Assembly: GCA_030760725.1 (NCBI GenBank)
Contig: JASWHV010000003.1
Coordinates: 63,011,264 to 63,075,263, forward strand
Length of the DNA: 64,000 bases
Direction of reading: 5' to 3'
Origin: Neostapfia colusana
Lineage: Eukaryota > Streptophyta > Magnoliopsida > Poales > Poaceae
Position 1 is the stretch's first letter, and every line of letters starts with the position of its first letter. Below, piece after piece: positions 47,601-57,315 of the stretch. The translations under genes were made by a program, and so were the position numbers. The notes beneath the pieces are model-generated. The model searched no databases. It was not told the origin of the DNA and saw only the letters and a program-made list of their open reading frames with translations.

Positions 47601-48725
47601 AGCGGAGATTAAGGGCAGCAGGACTTTGGGGCCTGTGTGCTATAGCTCCGCTTGTGTCGATTGAGGACCGAGCCGTGTGCGGGCCTGTTGAACAAGCTAG
47701 AACAGTACCAAAGACCTACCGGCTATATGGGAACCGGGAAACTGATGTAACTCGGGTAGCTGGGTATTGATGCATTGCCCGTCGTTCAGAGGGTAGGTTG
47801 AGAGCTTGAGGTGTAAATCGGCTGGCGGCACTGAGATGCGCGTGCAGAGACCTCTTGCTCGGGACGATGGGACCGGTTCAATATTTGGCTAACGGGCGAA
47901 AGGTGGTTGCGTACGGCGTCCGTGATGGTTGTTGTAGGCAACATCGAGTACGGGCGTACGTGACGGGTTGTTCGGGTAACCCTACAGGTGTAAATCGATT
48001 ATAATCGCCGTCCCTCGCGGTCAGTGAGTACCACTTGTTCACTGTACCGTGACGTAGAAAGAACAGGCTAGTTACATGTTAAAATGTTGCTGATTGAAAG
48101 ATGGACTTTGCTTGTAATGATTTGTTGTAGTTTAGAGCTAACTAAAGTTCTTTTCAACTTTGGGCAAAGTACATGAGAGAAATGTGTTTCTTGTTTGATT
48201 GCGGCTCTCTCATGTGCCTTAGCGTAAGGTTCTCCACAACCTGCTACTAAAACTTGAAAGTAAGGTTTCAATAATTAGGCGAGTCCTTTGCAAATGGTTT
48301 TATCTCATGTACCCATCCCCCCTCATGTAGAAGTTCCATGTTTAGGAGAGACGGGTCAGTCTTGCTGAGCCTTCGTGCTCACTGCTTGTGTTTGAAGCTT
48401 TTGCAGGGTTCTATGAGGAAGGGACTCCCGAAGAGGAGACGGAACCCCAGAAGGGGAACCCCGTCGACTGGGAGTCGTGCACGCCGCCGTGTTAGTGTGC
48501 GTGTGTGCTAGCAAGGACACGTTCACGGGCTGAACGTGAACTTGATGCGTAGTCTACGCCCGTGAGTGTAGACTGGACCTATTTTGATGTAAAAATGTTC
48601 ATAAACCACTTTATGTAATAAAAGTTTTGCTTCCGCTTTGTACCTTTGATGTGTGTTATCCGGTGCTGTGCAACGCAGCACCCCTCAGCGTGATCCTGGC
48701 TCGACAAGACCGTGGGGTCGTGTCA
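44668..48725 (+). repeat. 3' LTR of inner Tekay-like element
   Basis: A 4058-bp near-identical copy of 33345-37382. It carries about 20 extra bases near 48430-48450 (a small insertion with 'ggaaccccagaagg'), absent at the matching place (about 37110) of the 5' LTR. Confidence 0.96.
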
Positions 48726-49325
48726 TTATCGCTATCCTATTCCTAGATTGGATGACATGCTTGATGAGTTGAGTGGTTCTGTTATTTTCTCCAAGATTGA
48801 TTTGGGTAGTGGGTATCATCAGATTCATATGGCTTTAGGTGATGAATGGAAACTGCTTTTAAAACTAAATTCGGACTTTATGAATGGTTAGTCATGCCGT
48901 TTGGTTTAACTAATGCGCCCAACACTTTCATGAGGTTGATGAATGAGGTTTTACGTGCTTTCATTGGTAAATTTGTGGTGGTTTACTTTGATGATATCCT
49001 TATTTACAGCAAGTCATATGATGAGCATATTTGACATTTGCGTGCTGTTTTTAATGTCTTGCGCGATGCACATTTATATGGTAACCTTGAGAAGTGCACC
49101 TTTTGCACTGATCGTGTGTCTTTTCTTGGGTATGTTGTTACTTCGCAGGGCATTGACGTGGACGAGGCAAAGATTGTTGCCATCACGAGCTGGCCACTTC
49201 CGACTACGGTCACACATGTTCGGAGTTTTCTTGGTCTCGCAGGTTTCTACCGGCGTTTCGTTCGGTATTTCAGCACCATTGCGGCACCTCTCCATGAGTT
49301 GACAAAGCATGGAGTGCCGTTTTGA
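48726..49325 (+). pseudogene. CRM-like RT, continued after insertion
   Basis: Resumes at the TTATC duplication with RT motif sequence (PIPRLDDMLDELSG). A one-base loss near 48850 shifts frame. Frame 48846-49034 has WLVMPFGLTNAP and the catalytic VVYFDDILIYSKS. A TGA at about 49032 and another at 49323-49325 interrupt the same frame, which carries the connection motif RSFLGLAGFYRRF. Confidence 0.93.
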
Positions 49326-50054
49326 TGGGGACCAGCACAACAACAAGCTTTTGAGGTTCTCAAGTCGAAGCTCACACAAGCACCATTGCTGCAACTTCCT
49401 GATTTTGAGAAGACCTTCGAGCTTGAATGTGACGCGAGCGGCATTGGCATTGGAGGAGTGCTAATTCAAGGAGGTAAACCTGTTTCCTTCTTTAGTGAAA
49501 AATTGCATGGGCCTTCGCTGAATTATTCTACATATGACAAAGAACTTTATGCTTTAGTGCGTGTCTTGCAAACTTGGCAACATTACCTATGGTCTAAAGA
49601 ATTTGTCATACATTCAGATCATGAGTCTTTGAAGTATCTTAAAGGACAAGCTAATCTGAACAAACATCATGCTAAATGGATTGAGTTCATAGAATCATTT
49701 CCATACATCATTAAACATAAGCAAGAGAAAGACAATGTGATTGCCGATGCTTTATCTAGACGTTATACCATGCTGTCCCAACTTTCTCATAAAATCTTTG
49801 GTTTGGAAACCATAAAGAGGTTATATGCTACTGATTTGGACTTCAAAGATGCCCTTGAAAATTGTAGAGAGGGAAGAACGTGGCAAAAATTCCTGCTGCG
49901 TGATGGCCTTCTCTACCGTGCTAACAAGCTGTGTGTTCCAGCTAGCTCCGTTCGTCTTCTGTTGTTGCAGGAAGCGCATGGAGGTGGTTTGATGGGACAT
50001 TTTGGTGTTAAAAAGACAGAGGATGTGCTGGCCGCTCACTTCTTTTGGCCATGA
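49326..50054 (+). pseudogene. CRM-like RNase H and integrase zinc region
   Basis: Frame 49386-50054 contains the RNase H Asp block FELECDASGIGIGGVLIQ, YSTYDKELYALV and SDHESLKYL, then ADALSRR and the integrase N-terminal His region (LLLQEAHGGGLMGHFG). It ends at a TGA at 50052-50054; coding clearly continues past it. Confidence 0.92.
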
Positions 50055-51339
50055 ATGAGGCGTGATGTGGAGCTCTACGTTTCACGTTGCACGACATGCA
50101 ACAAAGCTAAGTCTCGACTTAACCCACATGGTCTTTATATGCCTCTTCCGGTTCCTAGTGCACCTTGGGAGGATATTTCTATTGACTTTGTTTTAGGATT
50201 GCCTAGAACAAATAGGGGGAGGGATAGTGTCTTTGTGGTTGTTGATCGTTTCTCTAAAATGGCTCATTTATACCCTGCCACAAGACCGATAATGCTTCAC
50301 ATGTTGCTGATTTGTTCTTTAATGAGGTTTTGCGTTTGCATGGTGTTCCCAATACTATTGTTTCTGATAGGGATGCTAAGTTTTTGAGTCACTTTTGGAG
50401 AACTTTATGGTATAAATTGGGAACAAATTTTCTGTTTTCTACTACTTGTCATCCACAAACTGATGGGCAAACGGAGGTAGTTAATCGTACCTTATCTACT
50501 ATGTTGCGGGCTTTTTTGAAAGACAATTTGAGGTTGTGGGAGGAGTATTTGCCACATATTGAGTTTGCTTATAACAGGTCTATTCACTCCACAACCAAGT
50601 TAAGTCCGTTTATGGTAGTCTATGGTTTCAATCCTCGTGCTCTAATTGATTTGCTACCTCTACCACATACTGAAATTGTGAACTTAGATGCTACACAACG
50701 TTCTGAATTTATTCTTAAGTTGCATGAAACTTACAAATTGAAAAAAAATGAATGAAAAGTATTGCATTGCTGCTAGTAACGGTAGGAAGGAGGTAAAATT
50801 GGAACCCGGTGATTTGGTGTGGGTTTATTTGAGAAAAAAATAGGTTCCCGGATTTGAGAAAGTCCAAACTCCTGCCACGTGCTTCTGGACCTTTTAAAGT
50901 TCTTGAGAAGATAAATGACAATGCATATAAACTTGAGTTGCCTCCCGAGTTTGGGGTTAGTCCCACATTTAACATTTCAGATTTGAAGCCATACTTGGGT
51001 GAGGAAGATGAGCCTGAGTCGAGGACGACTCCAACTCAAGAGGGGGAGGATGAGGAGGACATCTCTCCTTTGCATAAGATGCAAGGACCGATCACTAGAG
51101 CACGTGCACGACAATTGGATCTCCAGGTACGTTCTAACCTTGTCAATTGTTTTTCAGAATTTACGCTTGTTTCCATGCATGTTTTATTGATTAGGAACAA
51201 TGGAGAGGACCAGCAAGGGCTGGGAGGAGTCCAAGGAGTCAAGGAGGAGGAGATAGGACGTGCACACCAAGGAGGAGCCCAAGTACAACTCGACTTTGAC
51301 TCCACCTCGGGTTCCAGCTGCTGCCTTCACGAAAACTGA
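50055..51339 (+). pseudogene. CRM-like integrase core and C terminus reading into the LTR
   Basis: Positions 50055-50290 give the Cys pair (CTTCNKAK) and the core Asp in SIDFVLGLPR. A frameshift near 50285 leads to 50312-50755, with VSDRDAKFLSHFW and TDGQTEVVNRTL (catalytic Asp, Glu). After a stop at about 50753 and another near 50842, frame 50854-51339 has the SH3-like C terminus (LPRASGPFKVLEKINDNAYKLELP, DLKPYLG) and crosses the 3' LTR border at 51051 (GPITRARARQL). Reading across the LTR border occurs in CRM-type elements. Confidence 0.9.
51038..51050 (+). promoter_or_regulatory. Polypurine tract of CRM-like element
   Basis: AAGAGGGGGAGGA directly before the 3' LTR. It lies inside the polyprotein frame, encoding part of an acidic stretch. 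Confidence 0.88.
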
Positions 51340-51919
51340 CGTCGCAGACACATACGGAGTCAGATTTGGACGTTCTATATATGGTTGGAACCGTGATTTC
51401 ATAAAGCTTCCAATGGAACCAGCCCCACCTCAAAATTCCTTCTAAGTTGACGGGAATCAGCGAAACAAGTGGGCGTCCAGAATCTGTCCGGTGCTGCGCC
51501 ACCGCCTTTTGGGCTGCTGGCCCATGTATCGTGTGGAAGCCCATCAGGGTTGCGTCCAGGGGTCTTGCACGCCCCTAAACTCCTTTTTATACAGCAGCCG
51601 TCACCACATTAGGGTGAGTTTTGCTTAGTTACAATCTGTCATTGAACAGTGTCGCCGATCATCGGTTGTGAGACCCCAAATTCGTGATCAATTCAGTTTT
51701 GATTGCAACTTATCTGTTCTTGCTTGTGTTCTTGATTGCGCTTGCAGGGATAAGCCTTTGTGGCGAGGTCATTCGTGTGACACGGGTGATAACCAATGGA
51801 GCAGTGGTGTAGTGATTGCGGGGTTTCGTTCGTTCGGAGCCTTGGATCATCAACGTCGAGATCTCCACCCAATCAAGTTTACCCTACCTCTCGGAAGATC
51901 GGGACTCATCCTCCTATCA
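51051..51919 (+). repeat. 3' LTR of CRM-like element
   Basis: 869 bp, the same length as the 5' copy at 23983. It ends CTCCTATCA, followed by the TGACA duplication and copia RT sequence. Confidence 0.94.
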
Positions 51920-51924
51920 TGACA

Positions 51925-53095
51925 CAACCTGAGTGTTTTGTCGATCCTAAAAATGCTAGAAAAATATGCAAACTTCAAAAGTCCATCTATGGATTGAAGC
52001 AAGCATCTCGGAGTTAGAATCTACGTTTTGATGAAGTGGTCAAAGGGTTTGGTTTCATCAAGAACGTAGAAGAACCTTGTATTTACAAGAAGGTTAGTGG
52101 GAGCGCACTTATATTTCTGGTCCTATATGTAGATGACATATTGTTGATCGGAAATGACATTCCAGTACTAGATGTTGTTAAATCCTCATTAAGGAAAAGT
52201 TTCTATAGAGATAGCGTATATTTTGAGCATAAAGATCTATAGAGATAGATCTAAAAGGCTAATTGGATTAAGCCAAGACACATATATTGACAAGATATTG
52301 AATCGGTTCAATATGCAAGATTCTAAGAAAGGTTTCTTGCCAATATCACATGGCATCACTCTAAGCAAAAGTCAGTGTCCTTCGACGCCTGATGAGCAAA
52401 AGAGGATGAGAGCGATTCCTTATGCTTCGGCTATTGGATCTATCATGTATGCCATGTTGTATACACGCCCAGATGTATCCGATGCTCTAAATGTTACGAG
52501 CAGGTATCAATCAGATTATGGTGAGACTCATTGGACAGTTGTCAAAAACATTCTTAAGTACTTGAGAAGAACTAAGGATGTGTTCCTAGTGTTTGGAGGT
52601 AAAGAAGAGCTTGTTGTAAGTGGTTACACCGATGCTAGCTTCCAAACAGATAAGGATGACTCTAGATCGCAATCCAGTTTTGTGTTCTGCCTTAATGGAG
52701 GGGCAGTGAGCTGGAAAAGTTCCAAGCAAGACACAGTAGCAGATTCAACGACAGAGGCGGAGTATATTGCAGCTTCTGAAGCTGCAAAGGAAGCTGTTTG
52801 CATCAAAAAATTTGTTTCTGAGTTGGATGTTGTTCCTAGTGCGTCCGGACCTGTGGATCTCTATTGCGACAATAATGGACCCATTGCACAGGCAAAGGAG
52901 CCTAGATCACACAAAAGATCCAAACATATACTACGACGCTATCACCCCATTCGAGAGATTATCGACCGAGGTGATGTGAATATATGCAAGGTGCATACGG
53001 ATTTGAATGTGGTAGATCCGTTGACAAAGCCTCTTCCACAATCAAAGCATGAGGCGCACACGAGATCTATGGGTATTAGATACTTACATCAGTGA
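51925..53095 (+). pseudogene. Copia reverse transcriptase (second half) and RNase H
   Basis: Continues the copia RT cut at 23982 (KLQKSIYGLKQASR near 51975, then an in-frame TAG at about 52015). Frame 52036-52242 has the catalytic YVDDILLIGND (about 52125). After a frameshift near 52230, frame 52223-53095 carries the rest of RT and RNase H: SAIGSIMYAM-type block, SGYTDASFQTDKDD, STTEAEYIAASEAAKE and LYCDNN, ending PLTKPLPQ...GIRYLHQ with a natural stop. Confidence 0.93.
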
Positions 53096-54025
53096 TTCTA
53101 GTGTGTACGTGGAAGACTTGTGTCATATCTATATTTATGTACTATTTGAGTAACTATTATTCACATTGATCATCAAATATGTGACTTGTTCGTGAGACTC
53201 TTTGTTAATTATAATGTTACTCAAAATGATCTCTAGTCTACATCATTATATGAGATAATTATAGTACGTAGACTAGCACATGTATTAATTGATGATCATG
53301 TTTCACGGATCATAGATATGGAGATATCAAATTAATAATGTGAACACATGTTAGTGAACATGGTGTTGGATAGACCCATTCCGAGACACTGTTGAGATTG
53401 TTATTTACATATGTGCCATCAGTTTGTCTTGAGTGATACACCTGCTAGATTCTTAGACCTGAGATCGTCATTGTTTCTCACTATGTGTAGTTGTGCACTT
53501 TGAAACTATCAAACGCTACTCCACAACTGGGTGGTCATAAAAATAGTCTTCAGGTACATGATGAAGCATGGAATGAGATGTGTGCGGATCAAGATGGGAT
53601 TTGCCCCTCCTAAATAATAGGAGAGATATCTCTAGGCCCCTCGAGATAGTTGGATTGGAAAGTGCATGGTCATGTCAAAGTGATTAAGGAGTTAATCATT
53701 ATGACTAAAAGTTAGTCATAGATTGAATCCACTATTTGATCGAGTGAATGGTCGAGCTATCACAAGGATGGCACGTATCTCGCCTTGAGCTTGACTGGTA
53801 TCGTGTGGCAAAGGAATTAGCATGTGAATGTATCTAGATTCAGCCGATATGATATTTATGTACATTCGGAAGTACGTATGTCCTGCTAGGTGCCTCTACT
53901 GACTTGTGTTTGAAAACGGTTTTCATTCATAACCGACTGTGCATGAACCTAACGGGTCACACACTTAAGGGGATGGAATATTGAAAGACTTGGCTATATG
54001 ATTGTCTCTAGTGCAAGTGCGAGAT
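53096..54025 (+). other. Copia 3' non-coding region and polypurine tract
   Basis: About 930 bp between the end of pol and the 3' LTR. No ORF is recognised. A purine-rich stretch at about 54012-54025 (GCAAGTGCGAGAT) before the LTR is a decayed polypurine tract. Confidence 0.75.
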
Positions 54026-54524
54026 TGTTGGTGATATGCCCAATAGGTAATCATAACAATTCGGGTAAAGGCATGATGGATATTTGATCCATAAGAAATT
54101 ATGGTACTAATGGGCCTGTGACCTAAAAGCCCATTAGCGCGCCTATAAATATGAGGGGTAGGGTTAGGGGCAGATTACTCCACCATGTAATAGCCTTAGC
54201 CGCCGCCCCTCACAGGCCACACGCCGAAACCCCTGTCACGCGCGCGGTGCTAGCACACCGACGCTTGGTTCCTCCCTGTACGTGTGGACTCCGTGGAGGC
54301 GCTGCTGTTACTGCTGCGCTGATCGGCTACGGTTACATGACGACGTTCCTGTGACGAGGATTCAGGAGGAGTCGAACGTGATCGTCTACTTCTCCTACAC
54401 CGACGTGCATCTACAATCCGCTGCGTTGCGCGTCTAGTGGTAACAATCCATGACCTCCTTACTCGCATGTTTCTTGGGTGATACGGTCGAAATGCTAGAG
54501 TAGTGCATCGCCTATTTCCCAACA
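54026..54524 (+). repeat. 3' LTR of copia element
   Basis: 499 bp, TGTTGGTGAT...TTCCCAACA, matching 19395-19888, followed by AATTC and resumption of the outer Tekay-like LTR. Confidence 0.95.
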
Positions 54525-54529
54525 AATTC

Positions 54530-55149
54530 AGTCACTGAGAGTGGGTCCCTCCCCCTCTAATTCTTTTTTCATTTGTGTTCGCTGATATTTTCTCAGCTAC
54601 TCACAATTAAATTGTAGACTTAGCCCCAAAGTAATGAGCCAAATTTGAATTCCTCAGATTGGAGTCGTTTGGCTAAATTTGATTCACACTTGAATTTGAA
54701 TTTCAAATTCAGTTTTCAATTAGTGCAAATTTAGTTCCCGACAAGATTAACTCCAATGGAGATGAAAATTGGTGGAATAACTCAAAAAATGTGCTGAGTT
54801 TGAATATGAATTCACCTTTTGAATTCAGGTGATGAAAGTAGCTTGAATTTGAAGTTGCATTCAAACTGACCCTTTTAATAATTGTATCAAAAAGTACCTC
54901 AAAAGGGTTTGGATTTGCATGAAATTTGGCATGAGCATTCCTAAGAAAGTCTAGAAAGTAACCGTGAGCTCATCCCCTCATGCTTACATGTTGGAAATCC
55001 ATCTTTTGGATTTTTATGAGTTCGCATTCTAATCATCCATTGACGGTGGTTACTTGCTCTTCAAATGTGTTCATGAGATCACCCCAATATGAGTTGTGGT
55101 GTGTGTGATATAATGAACACTTTAGCAAGTGAACATGTGGGCTTTCACA
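54530..55149 (-). repeat. 5' LTR (sense minus) of outer Tekay-like element, second part
   Basis: Aligns with about 10639-11255 and ends TTTCACA, followed by TCAAT, the target duplication shared with 7456-7460. Confidence 0.93.
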
Positions 55150-55214
55150 TCAATGCCCAATATGTACTTCATCAAGATGGAAAGATTTAGATGCAAAAAA
55201 GTTGATTCTAAGGT

Positions 55215-55397
55215 TAAAAAAAAGAGCAGTCCGGTGCATGTAACTCCCGCTTGCGTAGGGTCCGGGGAAGGGTCCGACCCACTTGAGTCTTTTGTACCCA
55301 GCCTTTCCCTACGTTTCAGTAAGTGGCTATTGTCAAAACTTGAACCCGTGACCTCATGGTCACAAGGTGACAGCTTTACCGCTACGTCAAGGCCCCC
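55215..55397 (-). mobile_element. tRNA-derived SINE, Au-like
   Basis: On the minus strand the sequence begins GGGGGCCTTGACGTAGCGG (A box-like TAGCGGTAAAG) and has a B box-like GGGTTCAAG about 45 bases on. The rest matches my recollection of the Au SINE body (TCCCCGGACCC, GCGGGAG) and it ends in a T-rich tail (55215-55223 reversed). Duplications TTCTAAGGT flank it at 55206-55214 and 55398-55406. Confidence 0.83.
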
Positions 55398-55406
55398 TTC
55401 TAAGGT

Positions 55407-57215
55407 ATTGCGGTATTTTTCATTGATTCTAAAAAACAGAAAATATTTGATTATGTGACAATCATTTATTGCACATGGTGTATTTTAATTGAGTAATTGT
55501 CTCATATAGCATCATAGTCTGATCACCTTCATATAGAACTTATCTTTTAGTTTTTATAATATTTTCTCGTCATATGGGATTCCAGATGTCTATCGCTAAA
55601 TATCCTCGTCGATATCGTCATTACTTTACAACATCCATCCCAAATATCAAAATGAGTCTATTAGACATTATTTGTCCATTAGACTAATTTTTTTCTTCAT
55701 ATCCAATGTCACTAAAGTCGCACTTCATATAGTGAGTGTGCTAACTAAAATAGTCGTACCAACTCATATACTCGTCCCAACTCGTGTGCAATGCCACAGT
55801 TGCCACTACGGATAGATGCATATTCTCTGTTGTACTGCACATGCAGTAAGAGTCACTGACATGTAGGTCCATAGGACGCGCAGGCCCATATGTCAGCAAC
55901 TCTTAGTGTGTGTGGCAGCACTGTAGACGATTTGGACTGGCTAGGGACAAGCCCATCATCCAGAGACCTTAGCGGCGTTTGGCGCATGTTACCATCAGTC
56001 GCCGGTCACGGGAGAAGATTTCTCACAATCCATGCGCTGTGCAAGACTGACCAGCACCGCAACCACATGCTGCAGCATCAAATATGAATATGTCTACATC
56101 TGGAGGGAGCTTAGCAGCCGCTAGCTGGCCGTACTGTCCTCCGCAAAGAGCGGGATCACAACGCTGAATAGTCCTGCCGTGCCTGAAAAGTCGTCCGGCA
56201 TGCACATGCCAGACCGCCGTATTAGAATAAGTCGTATACTTTCTTTTATTTTACTTTATGTAGATGAATTTTGTCGTTGTGCACAAGCAACATCTCCCCA
56301 GGGAGAGAGATATATATGGTCCCACAAAGTCTTCTACTCCGGCCAAGAAACAGAAATCTGGTCACAATTGAGCTCATTGGTTAACGACCGATTCCACAAC
56401 CTCTCAGCGTCATTCAATTCCACATCAGTGATCTATGGGCCTTACCTATAAGTTACAAGCTTTCTCGCTTAAAAAAAGCCATAGCTTTCAAACCGTGCAT
56501 CCAAATTAAAAACCCAATTAACTTAGTTGCGATGAGATCTTCAAAACTAGACCCCACTTGCATATATTTTGATGATTTTAAAATTCACAAATTATTGCTC
56601 CAACAGTAATGAATATCGGCCCACTAAATTGAAATGTTGGATCAACAAAGTAATATATATATATTGATTCATCATGTCGAAAACTTTAGACGACAAATGG
56701 AAATCTTGTATTGACATTTAGATATGTTGATTTGAAGTAAAAAATATTGAAAAACCACCTGAACAAACATGAATGTTGGATCGACAAAATGATATATTAG
56801 TTCACCAAACCCATTTTTTCTGAAAAGTAAAGACAAATATTTTTAAAAAATATTGAAAATGGATCAACCGCTAAAATATGTTGACTAAAAAGCAGTCAGC
56901 GTATGTAGTTAATAGATGTAAATATTTCATAAACAATGTAATTGTAAAAAATAAAAGAAAACTAAAAGAAAAATAAAAGAAGAAGAAGAAACAAAAGAGG
57001 ATTAAACTCTAAGTGAAATGAAAAGAAAGATATATTCCGGTGACTAAAATATAGCAAGTCCTCGCGCCAGGAGTCCCATCTTCCAGAAATCATTGCGTGC
57101 GCGCAGCAAATCCTATGTGCCTGCAACCAGGGCCAAACCTCGTGGAAAACTACGGAGCGTGTTCCACGAGCCATGCAAGCACAAGCACCGCAACCCTTTG
57201 CCTCATATGCCGGGC
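55407..57215. other. Upstream intergenic region of chitinase
   Basis: No gene is recognised. An imperfect inverted repeat (about 55847-55870 with 55882-55905) could fold. A W-box core TTGACT lies at 56881-56886, about 330 bp before the TATA box; WRKY factors bind such sites in many defence genes, but this single match may be chance. The region 56500-57050 is AT-rich. Confidence 0.5.
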
Positions 57216-57217
57216 GC

Positions 57218-57226
57218 CTATAAATA
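57218..57226 (+). promoter_or_regulatory. TATA box of chitinase gene
   Basis: CTATAAATA lies 90 bases before the chitinase ATG in otherwise mixed sequence, a canonical position giving a 5' UTR of roughly 60 bases. Confidence 0.85.
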
Positions 57227-57315
57227 CCGAGCAAAACCTGCTTCTTAAACACCCACACAGAGCTGAGTACGAGAAACACGAACTGAAAGAAAGCAAATCG
57301 GATCGAGTGACTAAC

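Larger units (their letters stand above)
33345..48725 (+). mobile_element. Inner Tekay/Del-like Ty3 retrotransposon, 15.4 kb, nearly intact
   Basis: LTRs of 4038 and 4058 bp, TSD TTATC (33340-33344, 48726-48730), PBS at 37387 and PPT at 44655. Between them are an accessory ORF pair, gag, protease, RT, RNase H, integrase and a chromodomain-like tail. The LTRs differ at only a few positions in the first 180 bases plus a CA-repeat length change, so this is the youngest or one of the two youngest insertions. It interrupts the RT of the CRM-like element. Its LTR start and gag-pol are related to those of the outer minus-strand element. Confidence 0.96.
23983..51919 (+). mobile_element. CRM-like Ty3 chromovirus retrotransposon, interrupted twice
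   Basis: Two 869-bp LTRs (23983-24851, 51051-51919) with TG...CA ends, TSD TGACA (23978-23982, 51920-51924), PBS at 24854 and PPT at 51038-51050. Own sequence totals about 7.46 kb (23983-26528, 31617-33344, 48731-51919). The polyprotein reads across the 3' LTR border, and the LTR opens TGATGAGGACAT; from general knowledge both traits fit the CRM lineage, but I could not run a phylogeny. A CACTA element interrupts gag and a Tekay-like element interrupts RT. The LTRs are about 96-97% alike by eye. Confidence 0.92.
19395..54524 (+). mobile_element. Ty1/copia retrotransposon, interrupted
   Basis: LTRs of 494 and 499 bp (TGTTGG...CCCAA[T/C]A) enclose copia-order genes gag, protease, integrase, reverse transcriptase, RNase H. 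TSD AATTC is at 19390-19394 and 54525-54529, inside an LTR of the outer Tekay-like element. Its own sequence is 19395-23982 plus 51925-54524, about 7.2 kb. The rest is a CRM-like Ty3 insertion in reverse transcriptase. The LTRs differ at about 12 of 175 bases counted. Confidence 0.95.
7461..55149 (-). mobile_element. Outermost Tekay/Del-like Ty3 retrotransposon, interrupted
   Basis: LTRs of about 3.8 kb bound a minus-strand gag-pol. TSD TCAAT is present at 7456-7460 and 55150-55154. Parts of this element are 7461-19394 and 54530-55149, about 12.55 kb in total; the remainder is later insertions, starting with a copia element in the upstream LTR. Gag with poly-Gln, a CCHC knuckle, protease, reverse transcriptase and a chromodomain-type C terminus place it with Tekay/Del chromoviruses. 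Most of RNase H and integrase is deleted. The two LTRs differ at about 12 of the first 100 bases, mostly transitions, so it is the oldest layer. Confidence 0.93.

Noticed and set aside
56023..56205. Antisense 60-residue Cys-containing ORF upstream of the chitinase
   Set aside because: No signal peptide, family or regulatory context; likely chance.
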